64,000 nt of DNA from Streptomyces sp. NBC_01381 (GCF_026340305.1 NZ_JAPEPI010000001.1:620001-684000); one strand, 5' to 3'. Positions 52,440 through 61,432 are shown, counted from the first letter of the stretch. Program-made: numbers and translations. The notes: generated from the sequence alone by a model not told the origin.

Positions 52440-53735
52440 TCAGACGGGGACGTGTACCGCCTCGACCCTGCTGGCCACGAGCCGTTCCCGCTCCCTGCGG
52501 ACGGCGCGCGTCCGCAGCCGCAGGATCTGGCTCAGGCCGATCGCCTCGAGGACGAAGACCGCCGAGAAGGCGATCCGGTAGTTGTCACCGGTCGCGTCAA
52601 GCAGGACGCCGATGGCGAGCAGCGTGGTCATGGAGGCGACGAAGCCGCCCATGTTCACGATGCCGGACGCCGTGCCCTGCCGCTCCGGCGGATTCGCGGG
52701 CCGCGCGAAGTCGAAGCCGATCATGGACGCGGGGCCGCAGGCGCCGAGCACCGTGCAGAGCGCGATGAGCAGCCACATCGGGGCGTGGTCGCCGGGGTAG
52801 TGGATCGTGGCCGCCCACATGACGGCGGTCGCCGTGACCGTACCGATGGCGAGCGGCGTACGGGCCGCGTGGTGCCGGGCGACGATCTGGCCGTAGGCCA
52901 GGCCGATCACCATGTTGGACAGCACGACGAGGGTGAGCAGCGTCCCGGCCGACCCGCGCGAGAGCCCCTGCGCCTCGACGAGGAACGGCAGCCCCCACAG
53001 AAGCAGGAACACCATCGCCGGGAACTGCGTGGTGAAGTGCACCCACAGGCCGAGCCGTGTGCCGGGCTCGCGCCAGCTGAGGCCGATCTGCTTGCGCACG
53101 AAGGCCCCACCGGTGTGCCGCACGGGCGCCGGCTCATGGCCCTCGGGGTGGTCCTTGAGGAACAGCGTCATCAGTACGAGGACGACGACACCGCAGAGCG
53201 CGCTGCCGGCGAAGGCCGCGGTCCAGCCGACGGAGTGCAGCAGCCGGGCGAGGACAAGGGTCGAGACGAGGTTGCCCGCCATGCCGACGAGCCCCGCGAG
53301 CTGCGCGACCAGCGGGCCGCGCCGGGCCGGGAACCAGCGGGTGCCGAGCCGCAGGACGCTGATGAAGGTCAGCGCGTCACCGCAGCCGAGCAGGGCGCGG
53401 GACGCGAGGGCCATCGCGTACGAAGGGGAGAAGGCGAAGCCGAGCTGCCCGAGCGTGAACAGCACGACCCCGATGGTCAGCACCTTCTTGGTGCCGAGCC
53501 GGTCGACCATCAGGCCGACGGGTATCTGCATGCCCGCGTACACGAGCAGTTGGAGGATCGAGAAGGTCGAGAGCGCGGACGCGTTGACGTGGAAGCGGTC
53601 GGCGGCGTCGAGCCCGGCGACGCCGAGGGAGGTCCGGAAGATGACGGCGACGAAGTAGACGGAGACACCGATCGACCAGACGAGCACGGCGCGCTTGCCG
53701 CCGGGCGGATCACCGGGAAGGGAGACCGAACTCAT
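52440..53735 (-). CDS. MFS transporter
   Basis: A 431-residue major facilitator with 12 predicted helices. The loop 2-3 motif is VGLMVDRLGTKKVLTIG (DRLGTKK type), and the long central loop has DHPEGHEPAPVRHTGG. Substrate unknown. It follows a GntR/FCD gene on the same strand (94-nt gap), so it is probably regulated by it. The start at 53733-53735 has GGAGG 6 nt upstream. Confidence 0.9.
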   Translation of the reverse strand: MSSVSLPGDPPGGKRAVLVWSIGVSVYFVAVIFRTSLGVAGLDAADRFHVNASALSTFSILQLLVYAGMQIPVGLMVDRLGTKKVLTIGVVLFTLGQLGFAFSPSYAMALASRALLGCGDALTFISVLRLGTRWFPARRGPLVAQLAGLVGMAGNLVSTLVLARLLHSVGWTAAFAGSALCGVVVLVLMTLFLKDHPEGHEPAPVRHTGGAFVRKQIGLSWREPGTRLGLWVHFTTQFPAMVFLLLWGLPFLVEAQGLSRGSAGTLLTLVVLSNMVIGLAYGQIVARHHAARTPLAIGTVTATAVMWAATIHYPGDHAPMWLLIALCTVLGACGPASMIGFDFARPANPPERQGTASGIVNMGGFVASMTTLLAIGVLLDATGDNYRIAFSAVFVLEAIGLSQILRLRTRAVRRERERLVASRVEAVHVPV

Positions 53736-53829
53736 CGGGACCTCCAGTAACGGGTGGGCGGGCGGGGAAAACGCCGCGAAGCGGGGAAAAACCACCCACC
53801 GGCGGACGGCGCCCCCTCAAAGAGCACCC

Positions 53830-54513
53830 TCATCGGACCTCGCCCCGAGCAAGGTTCTGGAACCACCCGACGTGCCGGGTGACCACCGCCTCCGCGGCCC
53901 CCGCATCCCCCGCCCGCAAAGCCTCAAGAATCTCCGCATGCTCCGCCAGCGTCTTAGCGATCCGGTCGGGATGGGACTGCATCACGGCAACCCCCATCCG
54001 CAACTGCCGGTCCCGAAGCTGGTCGTACAGCCGCGCCAGAATCTCGTTGCCCCCGCTCCGCACGATCTCGGCATGAAAACACCGGTCGGTCACAGCGGCA
54101 GCGGAAAGGTCCCCGGCGGCAGCCTGCTCCCGCTGCTGCCGCAGCAGCTCTTCAAGGCGGCCGATAAGCCCCGCAGGGGCCGGCACGGCCTTGCGGACCG
54201 AGTGCGTCTCCACAAGCAGCCGCGTCTCGACGACATCGGCGATCTCCTGCGCGGAGACCGGCAGGACCAACGCCCCCTTCTTGGGGTAGAGCCGGAGCAG
54301 CCCCTCGACCTCCAGCTTCAGGAGGGCCTCCCGCACCGGGGTGCGCGACACCCCCACGGCCTCGGCGAGCTCGCCCTCGGTGAGCAGCGTGCCGCCTTCG
54401 TAGCGGCGGTCCAGTACGCCCTGCTTCACATGCGTGTAGACGCGCTCGGCGGCGGGCGGCGGTTTGACGGCGGGGGTCGCGGAGGCGGCGGGGACGGCTG
54501 GGGCGGCAGGCAT
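53830..54513 (-). CDS. GntR-family regulator (FCD type)
   Basis: A 227-residue GntR regulator. A Pro/Ala-rich tail (1-25) precedes the winged helix (YTHVKQGVLDRRYEGGTLLT; VSRTPVREALLKLEVEGLL), and the C-terminal FCD all-helical domain includes DRCFHAEIVRSGGN and HAEILEALRAGDA with metal-binding His. FCD ligands are often organic acids. The start at 54511-54513 lacks a clear ribosome site; TATCTATG about 15 nt upstream may be a -10 for a leaderless or short-leader transcript. Confidence 0.88.
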   Translation of the reverse strand: MPAAPAVPAASATPAVKPPPAAERVYTHVKQGVLDRRYEGGTLLTEGELAEAVGVSRTPVREALLKLEVEGLLRLYPKKGALVLPVSAQEIADVVETRLLVETHSVRKAVPAPAGLIGRLEELLRQQREQAAAGDLSAAAVTDRCFHAEIVRSGGNEILARLYDQLRDRQLRMGVAVMQSHPDRIAKTLAEHAEILEALRAGDAGAAEAVVTRHVGWFQNLARGEVR

Positions 54514-54669
54514 GCGCACAGCATAGATACAACACGTACGCATCACCGCGTCCATTTCACGATGCGGACATCACCCTCGCGGGGCGCATCCTTCTGCCCC
54601 CGTTGCGAGTCGTACCATCTAGCGGCACCCTCATGTGGCCGCATTCCAGGGGCATTTGGAGCATAGAAC

Positions 54670-55560
54670 TTGAACACCCCCATTAAGGGCATTCGACGCG
54701 CATCGGCCGTCATCGTCACCGCGGGAGCGGTACTCGCGGGCGGCGCCCTCACCACGCCGGCCCACGCGGCCGCACCGCCGAAGCCGTCCATCGCCGCCAA
54801 GGGCGGCTATGTGATGAACAACGGCACGGGCAAGACCCTCTTCACCAAGGCCGCCGACACCCGCCGGTCCACCGGCTCCACGACCAAGATCATGACCGCC
54901 AAGGTGGTGCTTGCGCAGTCGAACCTCAACCTCGACTCCAAGGTCACGATCCAGAAGGCCTACAGCGACTACATCGTCAAGAACACCGCCTCGTCCGCCC
55001 GGCTGATCGTCGGCGACAAGGTCACCGTCCGTCAGCTCCTGTACGGCCTGATGCTGCCGTCCGGCTGCGACGCGGCGTACGCGCTCGCCGACAAGTTCGG
55101 CAAGGGCTCCACCCGCGCGGAACGCGTGAAGTCGTTCATCGGGAAGATGAACGCGCAGGCCAAGACCCTCGGCCTGACGAACACCCACTTCGACTCGTTC
55201 GACGGCATCGGCGGCGCCGCCAACTACTCCACGCCCCGCGATCTGACGAAGCTCGCGAGCAGCGCGATGAAGAGCTCCACGTTCCGTACGGTCGTGAAGA
55301 CGAAGTCGACGAAGCAGAAGGTCACGACGAAGACCGGCGGCTACCGCTACATGTCGTGGTCGAACACGAACAACCTGCTCGGCAGCTACAGCGGCACGAT
55401 CGGTGTGAAGACCGGCTCGGGCCCGCAGGCCAAGTACTGCCTGGTCTTCGCCGCGACCCGTAACGGCAAGACAGTCATCGGCACGGTCCTCACGTCCACC
55501 TCCGCGGCCAACCGCACGACGGACGCGAAGAAGCTGATGGACTACGGCTTCAAGAAGTAG
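54670..55560 (+). CDS. D-alanyl-D-alanine carboxypeptidase (S11)
   Basis: A 296-residue low-molecular-weight penicillin-binding protein. The Sec signal peptide ends near HAAAPP (~35). The catalytic motifs are STTK (SxxK), SGC (SxN position), and KTG. It trims the terminal D-Ala of peptidoglycan stem peptides. The start is TTG: an in-frame TAG at 54664-54666 excludes anything further upstream, and any internal start would remove the signal peptide; GGAG lies 8 nt before it. The C-terminal membrane anchor of E. coli homologues is absent. Confidence 0.92.
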   Translation: MNTPIKGIRRASAVIVTAGAVLAGGALTTPAHAAAPPKPSIAAKGGYVMNNGTGKTLFTKAADTRRSTGSTTKIMTAKVVLAQSNLNLDSKVTIQKAYSDYIVKNTASSARLIVGDKVTVRQLLYGLMLPSGCDAAYALADKFGKGSTRAERVKSFIGKMNAQAKTLGLTNTHFDSFDGIGGAANYSTPRDLTKLASSAMKSSTFRTVVKTKSTKQKVTTKTGGYRYMSWSNTNNLLGSYSGTIGVKTGSGPQAKYCLVFAATRNGKTVIGTVLTSTSAANRTTDAKKLMDYGFKK

Positions 55561-55579
55561 CCCCACTCACGGGGATACG

Positions 55580-55618
55580 ACGAGGGGGCCCGCCGCGTGC
55601 TGCGGCGGGCCCCCTCGT
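55580..55618. terminator. Bidirectional terminator, 17-bp stem
   Basis: Arms 55580-55596 and 55602-55618 (ACGAGGGGGCCCGCCGC and its complement), loop GTGCT, between the carboxypeptidase and the convergent E2 gene. Confidence 0.88.
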
Positions 55619-55633
55619 ACGTTGCCGGACCTG

Positions 55634-57112
55634 CTACGCCCAGGTGATGAGCCGCTTGGGCTGCTCCAGGATCGCCGCCACATCGGCGAGCACCTTGGAG
55701 CCGAGCTCGCCGTCGACCAGGCGGTGGTCGAAGGAGAGCGCAAGGGTCGTCACCTGGCGCGGCTTGACCTTGCCCTTGTGGACCCACGGCTGGAGCTTGA
55801 TCGCGCCGACCGCGAGGATCGCGGACTCGCCCGGGTTCAGGATCGGCGTGCCCGTGTCGACGCCGAAGACGCCGACGTTCGTGATCGTGACCGTGCCGCC
55901 CTGCATCGCGGCCGGAGACGTCTTGCCGTCCCTGGCCGTGGCGACCAACTCACCGAGGGACTCGGCCAGTTCGGGCAGCGTCTTGGCGTGCGCGTCCTTG
56001 ATGTTCGGGACGAGCAGGCCGCGCGGCGTCGCGGCGGCGATGCCCAGGTTCACATAGTGCTTCTGGACGATCTCCTGATTCGCCTCGTCCCAGGCCGCGT
56101 TGATGTCCGGGTTGCGCCGGATCGCCACGAGCAGCGCCTTGGAGATGAGCAGCAGCGGGTTCACCCGCAGGCCTACGAAGGCCTTGTCCTGCTTGAGCTC
56201 CTCGACGAGCTTCATCGTCCGCGTCACGTCCACCGTCACGAACTCCGTGACGTGCGGCGCAGTGAACGCCGAGCCGATCATCGCCTGGGCGGTGGCCTTG
56301 CGGACGCCCTTGACGGGGATGCGGGTCTCGCGGGCGTCGGAGCTCACGGCGGCCGCCTGGACGGGGGCGGGAGCCTGAGTCGCCGCTGGCTGCGGCGCGG
56401 CCACGGGGGCGGGGGCTGCGGGCGCGGGGGCGGCCGCTGCCACCGCCGCGTGCACGTCCTCCCGCGTGATGATCCCGTCCGGACCCGACGGCGTGACGGC
56501 CGTCAGATCGACACCCAGATCCTTGGCGAGCTTGCGCACCGGCGGCTTGGCCAGCGGCCGCTCGCCCGCGGGCGAAGGCACAGGCGCAGAAGCGAGCGCC
56601 GATGTGCTGGTGCCGTTCAACTCGGCCTGCACGGACGCCGCGTAGTACGTACCGGCCGGCGGCTGCTCGGCCTGCTCCGGCACGGACTTGCGGGCCCGGC
56701 GCTTCGTCGAGGACGCGGCGACCCCGTACCCGACGAGCACGGGCTGGCGCCCTTCGGGAGCCGGCTCCTCGGCGGGAGCGGGCTCCTGTGCAGGGGCGGC
56801 GACCGGCTCGGCGGGCGCCGCGGCAGCTGCGGGCGCCGCGGGGGCCGCCCCGCCCGACACGTCGACCGTGATGATCACCTGGCCGACGTCGACCGTCGTG
56901 CCCTCGGGGAAGCGCAGCTCCCCCACAACACCGTTGAACGGAATCGGCAGTTCGACGGCTGCCTTGGCCGTCTCCACCTCGCACACGACCTGACCGTCGG
57001 TGACGGTGTCGCCCGGCGCCACGTACCACTTGAGGATCTCGGCCTCGGTGAGTCCCTCGCCCACGTCGGGCATCTTGAACTCGGCAAGAGCGGTGTCTGT
57101 CATCGTCGTCAC
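55634..57112 (-). CDS. bkdC: Dihydrolipoamide acyltransferase (E2) of a 2-oxoacid dehydrogenase
   Basis: A 492-residue E2 core. One lipoyl domain (1-80) has the lipoylated Lys in CEVETAKAAVELPIPF; a peripheral-subunit-binding domain is VRKLAKDLGVDLTAVTPSG; the C-terminal acyltransferase carries SFDHRLVDGELGSKVLADV (HRxxDG). Ala/Pro linkers separate the domains. With E1alpha and E1beta it oxidatively decarboxylates a branched-chain or other 2-oxoacid; the E3 is not encoded here. The GTG at 57112 is preferred over ATG 57103 by ribosome-site spacing. Third gene of the E1-E2 operon. Confidence 0.93.
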   Translation of the reverse strand: MTTMTDTALAEFKMPDVGEGLTEAEILKWYVAPGDTVTDGQVVCEVETAKAAVELPIPFNGVVGELRFPEGTTVDVGQVIITVDVSGGAAPAAPAAAAAPAEPVAAPAQEPAPAEEPAPEGRQPVLVGYGVAASSTKRRARKSVPEQAEQPPAGTYYAASVQAELNGTSTSALASAPVPSPAGERPLAKPPVRKLAKDLGVDLTAVTPSGPDGIITREDVHAAVAAAAPAPAAPAPVAAPQPAATQAPAPVQAAAVSSDARETRIPVKGVRKATAQAMIGSAFTAPHVTEFVTVDVTRTMKLVEELKQDKAFVGLRVNPLLLISKALLVAIRRNPDINAAWDEANQEIVQKHYVNLGIAAATPRGLLVPNIKDAHAKTLPELAESLGELVATARDGKTSPAAMQGGTVTITNVGVFGVDTGTPILNPGESAILAVGAIKLQPWVHKGKVKPRQVTTLALSFDHRLVDGELGSKVLADVAAILEQPKRLITWA

Positions 57113-57123
57113 GACCCTCTCCC

Positions 57124-58110
57124 TCAGTACGCCAGCGAGCGGTCGACGGTGTCGAGCACCCGGTCAAGGCCCGGCAGGTACTCCTCTTCGAGGCGGGCCG
57201 GCGGGTACGGGGCGTGATAGCCGCCGACCCGGAGCACCGGGGCCTCAAGGTGGTAGAAGCACCGCTCGGTGATGCGCGCCGCGATCTCCGCGCCCGTACC
57301 GAGGAACACCGGGGCCTCGTGCACGACGACAAGGCGGCGGGTCTTCTCCACCGAGGACTGCACCGTGTCGAAGTCGATCGGGGACATGGAGCGCAGGTCC
57401 ACGACCTCCAGGGACTTGCCCTCCTCGGCGGCTGCCGCGGCGGCCTCCAGACAGACCTTCACCATCGGGCCGTACGCCGCGAGCGTCAGGTCGGTGCCCT
57501 CGCGGACGACCTGGGCCTTGTGCAGCGGACCCGGAATCGCGTCCTTGTCGACCTCGCTCTTGTCCCAGTAACGCCGCTTCGGCTCGAAGAAGATCACCGG
57601 GTCGTTGCTCTGGATGGCCTGCTGCATCATCCAGTAGGCGTCCGAGGAATTGGACGGCGAGACGACCTTGAGCCCCGCCACGTGCGCGAACAGCGCCTCG
57701 GGCGACTCGCTGTGGTGCTCGACCGCGCCGATGCCGCCGCCGTACGGAATGCGGATGACGACCGGCATCTTGATCTTGCCGAGCGCACGGGCGTGCATCT
57801 TCGCGAGCTGCGTGACGATCTGGTCGTACGCGGGGAAGACGAAGCCGTCGAACTGGATCTCCACCACCGGGCGGTAGCCCCGCAGGGCCAGGCCGATGGC
57901 CGTGCCGACGATGCCGGACTCGGCGAGCGGGGTGTCGATGACCCGCTCCTCGCCGAAGTCCTTCTGCAGCCCATCCGTCACCCGGAAGACGCCGCCGAGC
58001 TTGCCGACGTCCTCGCCCATGATGAGGACCTTGGGGTCGTTCTCCAGCGCCGTGCGCAGCGATTCGTTGATCGCTTTGGCAAGGGGAAGTTTCTGTACGC
58101 CCATGATCAC
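57124..58110 (-). CDS. bkdB: 2-oxoacid dehydrogenase E1 beta subunit
   Basis: A 328-residue E1 beta (transketolase pyrimidine-binding and C-terminal domains): LIMGEDVGKLGGVFRVTDGL, IDTPLAESGIVGTAIGLALR, and HEAPVFLGTGAEIAARITE. It assembles with the upstream E1 alpha in the thiamine-diphosphate-dependent decarboxylase. The GTG start overlaps the E1 alpha stop by GTGA; an ATG two codons later is an alternative. Confidence 0.94.
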   Translation of the reverse strand: MIMGVQKLPLAKAINESLRTALENDPKVLIMGEDVGKLGGVFRVTDGLQKDFGEERVIDTPLAESGIVGTAIGLALRGYRPVVEIQFDGFVFPAYDQIVTQLAKMHARALGKIKMPVVIRIPYGGGIGAVEHHSESPEALFAHVAGLKVVSPSNSSDAYWMMQQAIQSNDPVIFFEPKRRYWDKSEVDKDAIPGPLHKAQVVREGTDLTLAAYGPMVKVCLEAAAAAAEEGKSLEVVDLRSMSPIDFDTVQSSVEKTRRLVVVHEAPVFLGTGAEIAARITERCFYHLEAPVLRVGGYHAPYPPARLEEEYLPGLDRVLDTVDRSLAY

Positions 58111-59285
58111 TTACCGCCCTCGTCCGCGAAGGACGCCTGGTACGCGGCGAACTGCGCGCGCTCCTCGTCGACGAGCGCATGCCCGTCCGCATACGCGTTC
58201 TCGAAGATCGCCATCAGATCCGGATCCGGCATCGCCCGCACCACCTCTCGCACTCGCTTTCCCAACGCTTCGCTCTCCGCTTCGAGTTCCGCGAAAAATC
58301 CCTCATCCGCGTGACCTTCGGACTCGAGATAGGCCTTCAGGCGCAGGATCGGGTCCTTCGCCTCCCAGGCCACGCGCTCGTCGTCGTTGCGGTACTTGGA
58401 CGGGTCGTCGGAGGTGGTGTGCGCGCCCATGCGGTACGTGAACGCCTCGATCAGCGCGGGGCCCTCGCCCGTGCGGGCCCGCTCCAGGGCCCACTTGGTG
58501 ACGGCGAGCACGGCAAGCACGTCGTTGCCGTCGACCCGCACACCGGGGAAGCCGTAGCCCTGCGCGCGCTGGTAGAGCGGCACCCGGGTCTGCTTCTCGG
58601 TGGGCTCGGAGATCGCCCACTGGTTGTTCTGGCAGAAGAACACGACAGGCGCGTTGTAGACCGCGGAGAAGGTGAACGCCTCGGCCACGTCTCCCTGGCT
58701 TGAGGCGCCGTCCCCGAAGTACGCGATCACGGCCGAGTCCGCGCCGTCCTTGGCCACGCCCATGGCGTACCCGGTGGCGTGCAGGGTCTGCGAGCCGATG
58801 ACGATCGTGTACAGGTGGAAGTTGTTGGTGTTCGGGTCCCAGCCGCCGTTGTTCACGCCGCGGAACATGCCGAGCAGGTTCGTCGGGTCGACCCCACGGC
58901 ACCAGGCGACGCCGTGCTCGCGGTAGGTCGGGAAGACGTAGTCGTCGTCGCGCGTGGCGCGTCCCGAGCCGATCTGGGCGGCCTCCTGGCCGAGCAGCGA
59001 GGCCCACAGGCCCAGCTCGCCCTGGCGCTGCAGGGAGGTGGCCTCGGCGTCGAAGCGGCGGGTGAGGACCATGTCGCGGTACAGGCCGCGCAGGTCATCG
59101 GCGGTGATCCCGGCGACGTACTCGTCGTACTGAGCGTTCTTGACCCGCTTGCCTTCAGGGGTCAGCAGCTGTACGAGCTCGGGCTCGGTGCCCTTCTTCG
59201 GCGCGGCCTTCTTGGCGCTGGCGCGCTTCCCGCCGCTGGTACTGCTGCGGCGCGGTGTGCGCGCGGCGGTGCTCTCCACGGTCAC
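58107..59285 (-). CDS. bkdA: 2-oxoacid dehydrogenase E1 alpha subunit
   Basis: A 392-residue E1 alpha binding thiamine diphosphate through YFGDGASSQGD ... NNQWAIS. YRMGAHTTSDDPSKYR is the branched-chain-type loop. A basic Lys/Ala/Ser-rich tail of ~30 residues (SGGKRASAKKAAPKKG) precedes the fold. The start is GTG (59283-59285) with GGAGGAG upstream, although the frame remains open to 59453. It is the first gene of the operon and diverges from the DosR-like response regulator gene. Confidence 0.93.
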   Translation of the reverse strand: MTVESTAARTPRRSSTSGGKRASAKKAAPKKGTEPELVQLLTPEGKRVKNAQYDEYVAGITADDLRGLYRDMVLTRRFDAEATSLQRQGELGLWASLLGQEAAQIGSGRATRDDDYVFPTYREHGVAWCRGVDPTNLLGMFRGVNNGGWDPNTNNFHLYTIVIGSQTLHATGYAMGVAKDGADSAVIAYFGDGASSQGDVAEAFTFSAVYNAPVVFFCQNNQWAISEPTEKQTRVPLYQRAQGYGFPGVRVDGNDVLAVLAVTKWALERARTGEGPALIEAFTYRMGAHTTSDDPSKYRNDDERVAWEAKDPILRLKAYLESEGHADEGFFAELEAESEALGKRVREVVRAMPDPDLMAIFENAYADGHALVDEERAQFAAYQASFADEGGK

Positions 59286-59335
59286 GTGTGCTCCTCCGTC
59301 GGTCCGGCCCCCGGGATTACCGGGAAGCAGGGGGT

Positions 59336-59362
59336 CCCCCCTGCTCTTTAAGAGCTTGGGGG
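59336..59362 (+). repeat. Streptomyces-type hairpin element
   Basis: CCCCCCTGCTCTTTAAGAGC followed by TTGGGGG: GCTCTTT/AAAGAGC-type stem with C/G tracts, the same GCTC...GAGCTTGGGG core as the element at 47205-47284. It lies ~50 nt upstream of the E1 alpha start, in its leader or promoter. Confidence 0.7.
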
Positions 59363-59509
59363 CGCGGCTCGCCTGCTCCGTGCCCGCGCACGGGGTGGGT
59401 GCGACTCGGCCGGGAACAGGCGTGACAGGTGCCCCGGCGAGCGCCCTGCACAATGCACGTTACCCAGTGCTTCCCAATTCTGTGAAACCCCATCTGACCT
59501 GCGAATTTG

Positions 59510-59547
59510 CTTGGATTTCCAAGTACCTGACTGCTTGGATTTCCGAG
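59510..59547. promoter_or_regulatory. Paired 14-bp palindromes, 24-bp period
   Basis: CTTGGATTTCCAAG (59510-59523, perfect) and CTTGGATTTCCGAG (59534-59547, one change), each followed by TA. Probable dimeric-regulator operators for the divergent genes. Confidence 0.7.
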
Positions 59548-59698
59548 TAAATCGAGAAAGGCGGGAACACTTCCTGGTCACAGCACTGATCACAGCCTGG
59601 CAGGGGGCCGGAACACCGGCACGTTATCCCGGCCACCCCGCGCACGGGAAGAGTTCACGGGGCACAGGAAGAGATCGTCCACCCGGGCGCGGAAAGAC

Positions 59699-60382
59699 AT
59701 GGTGTGTGAGACTGACACCGTGCGCGAAGACGGAAAAATTACGGTATTCCTCCTCGACGATCACGAAGTGGTCCGGCGTGGAGTTCATGAGCTGCTCTCC
59801 GTGGAGTCCGATATCGAGGTCGTCGGCGAGGCGGGCACGGCGGCCGACGCCCTGGTAAGGATCCCGGCCACGCGCCCTGATGTGGCCGTTCTCGACGTAC
59901 GGCTTCCGGACGGCAGCGGGGTGGAGGTCTGCCGCGAGATCCGTTCGCAGAACGAGGACATCAAATGCCTGATGCTCACCTCGTTCGCCGATGACGAGGC
60001 CCTCTTCGACGCGATCATGGCCGGCGCTTCCGGCTATGTGCTCAAGGCCATTCGCGGCAATGAACTGCTCACCGCCGTACGTGATGTGGCGGCCGGAAAG
60101 TCCCTGCTCGACCCGGTGGCGACGGCCCGCGTCCTGGAGCGGCTGCGCGACGGGAACAACCCCAAGGGCGACGACCGCCTCGCGAACCTCACCGACCAGG
60201 AGCGGAAGATCCTCGACCTGATCGGCGAGGGCATGACCAACCGCGCGATCGGCGAGCGACTGCACCTCGCCGAGAAGACGATCAAGAATTACGTCTCCAG
60301 CCTGCTCTCGAAGCTGGGCATGGAGCGGCGCTCCCAGGCGGCCGCGTACGTGGCGCGCCTGCAGGCGGAGAAGCACCACTGA
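59699..60382 (+). CDS. DosR/DevR-like orphan response regulator
   Basis: A 227-residue NarL-type response regulator. The receiver has FLLDDHEVVRRGV and phosphorylated Asp in VLDVRLPDGSG. The C-terminal helix-turn-helix reads LTDQERKILDLIGEGMTNRA and LAEKTIKNYVSSLLSKLGME, very close to mycobacterial DosR, which binds GGGACTTTAGTCCC-type boxes. No kinase gene is adjacent. A matching box array lies upstream of the oxidase gene at 61488. The ATG at 59699 has GGAAAG upstream. Confidence 0.92.
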   Translation: MVCETDTVREDGKITVFLLDDHEVVRRGVHELLSVESDIEVVGEAGTAADALVRIPATRPDVAVLDVRLPDGSGVEVCREIRSQNEDIKCLMLTSFADDEALFDAIMAGASGYVLKAIRGNELLTAVRDVAAGKSLLDPVATARVLERLRDGNNPKGDDRLANLTDQERKILDLIGEGMTNRAIGERLHLAEKTIKNYVSSLLSKLGMERRSQAAAYVARLQAEKHH

Positions 60383-60433
60383 ACGGACCCGCGCACCGGC
60401 AGGGGGGCTGTTCCACCAGGAGGGTGATCCGCC

Positions 60434-61378
60434 ATGCGAGCTGTCGCGGTCAAGGCGTTCAAGGCCGAGCCTGAGCTGATGGAACTGCCGGATCCCTTGC
60501 CCGGCCCCGGAGAAGTGCTCGTCAGGGTCGACTACGCCTGCCTGAACCCCTACGACTGGCAGGCCGCCGACGGCCTCCTCGACGGCGAGGCGCCCCACGT
60601 CTTCCCGCTCGTCCTGGGCGTCGATTTCGCGGGCCGGGTGGACGCGGTCGGGCCGGGCGCCGAGCGCTTCCACGTGGGCGAAGCCGTCTTCGGCCAGGCG
60701 TCCAGGCCGCCGATCGGCGCGGGCAGCTACGCCGAGTACGTGACGATGCCGCAGGACGCGGTGATCTCCACCGTCCCGGCGGGCCTGAGCCTGGAGAGCG
60801 CGGCGGTCCTGCCGACCGCGGGGATGACGGCGGCGCAGATCCTGCAGACCGCGGGGGTCCGCGAGTGCGCGAGCCTCCTGGTGATCGGTGCGACGGGCGG
60901 CGTGGGCACCCAGCTCACCCAGCTCGCCGCGGGCCGTGAGGTCCGTGTCCTCGCGGCGGTGCGCGGCGACGAGCGGCACCGGATGGCCGCCCTGGGGGCC
61001 GCCGTCACGATCGACACCACGTCGCGGGACCTGTCCGCCGCGGTCCGCGACGAGTACCCGCAGGGCATCGACGCCATGGTCGACCTGGTCTCCGGCGACC
61101 CGGAGTCCTTCGCCGCCAACGCCGCCCTGGTCCGGGCCGGCGGTGTCGCCCTCACCACCCGCTCCGCCGCCGACCCCGCGCAGTCGCCGCCCGGCGTCGA
61201 GGTCGTCGACTTCGACCTGCGGGCCAGCTCGGAACTGCTCGACATCCTGGCCGCCGCGGTCGTCAAGGGCGTCCTGGATGTCCCGATCGAGGCGGAGGTG
61301 CCCCTGGAGAAGGCTCCGCGGGCGATCGCCAAGGCACGGGGCGGCGGGGCGCGGGGCAAGACGGTGCTGGTGCTCTGA
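60434..61378 (+). CDS. MDR-type NADP-dependent oxidoreductase
   Basis: A 314-residue zinc-less medium-chain dehydrogenase/quinone-oxidoreductase-like enzyme: GVDFAGRVDAVGPGAE, and nucleotide-binding GATGGVGTQLTQLA at ~153-166. Catalytic zinc Cys residues are not evident. Substrate unknown; quinone or enone reduction is likely. It follows the response regulator by 51 nt and has a GGAGGG ribosome site. Confidence 0.9.
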   Translation: MRAVAVKAFKAEPELMELPDPLPGPGEVLVRVDYACLNPYDWQAADGLLDGEAPHVFPLVLGVDFAGRVDAVGPGAERFHVGEAVFGQASRPPIGAGSYAEYVTMPQDAVISTVPAGLSLESAAVLPTAGMTAAQILQTAGVRECASLLVIGATGGVGTQLTQLAAGREVRVLAAVRGDERHRMAALGAAVTIDTTSRDLSAAVRDEYPQGIDAMVDLVSGDPESFAANAALVRAGGVALTTRSAADPAQSPPGVEVVDFDLRASSELLDILAAAVVKGVLDVPIEAEVPLEKAPRAIAKARGGGARGKTVLVL

Positions 61379-61432
61379 GGGACGTACGTGCTGTGAGCGA
61401 CGTACGTGCTGTGAGGGACTTACGTCCCGACC
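61379..61432 (+). promoter_or_regulatory. Array of three DosR-like boxes, 18-bp period
   Basis: GGGACGTACGT at 61379, GCGACGTACGT at 61397, and the full palindrome GGGACTTACGTCCC at 61415-61428. The last differs from the DosR consensus core GGGACTWWAGTCCC only at the position after the TA. Units 1 and 2 are an 18-bp direct repeat (GACGTACGTGCTGTGAG). It lies ~60-110 nt upstream of the oxidase start. Confidence 0.75.

Larger units (their letters stand above)
59286..59698. other. Divergent intergenic region with repeat and operators
   Basis: A 413-bp gap between the E1-E2 operon and the response regulator gene. Nearest the E1 alpha start is a hairpin element (59336-59362). Further on, at 59510-59547, are two near-identical palindromes 24 bp apart in an AT-rich zone. 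No gene seen. Confidence 0.75.
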
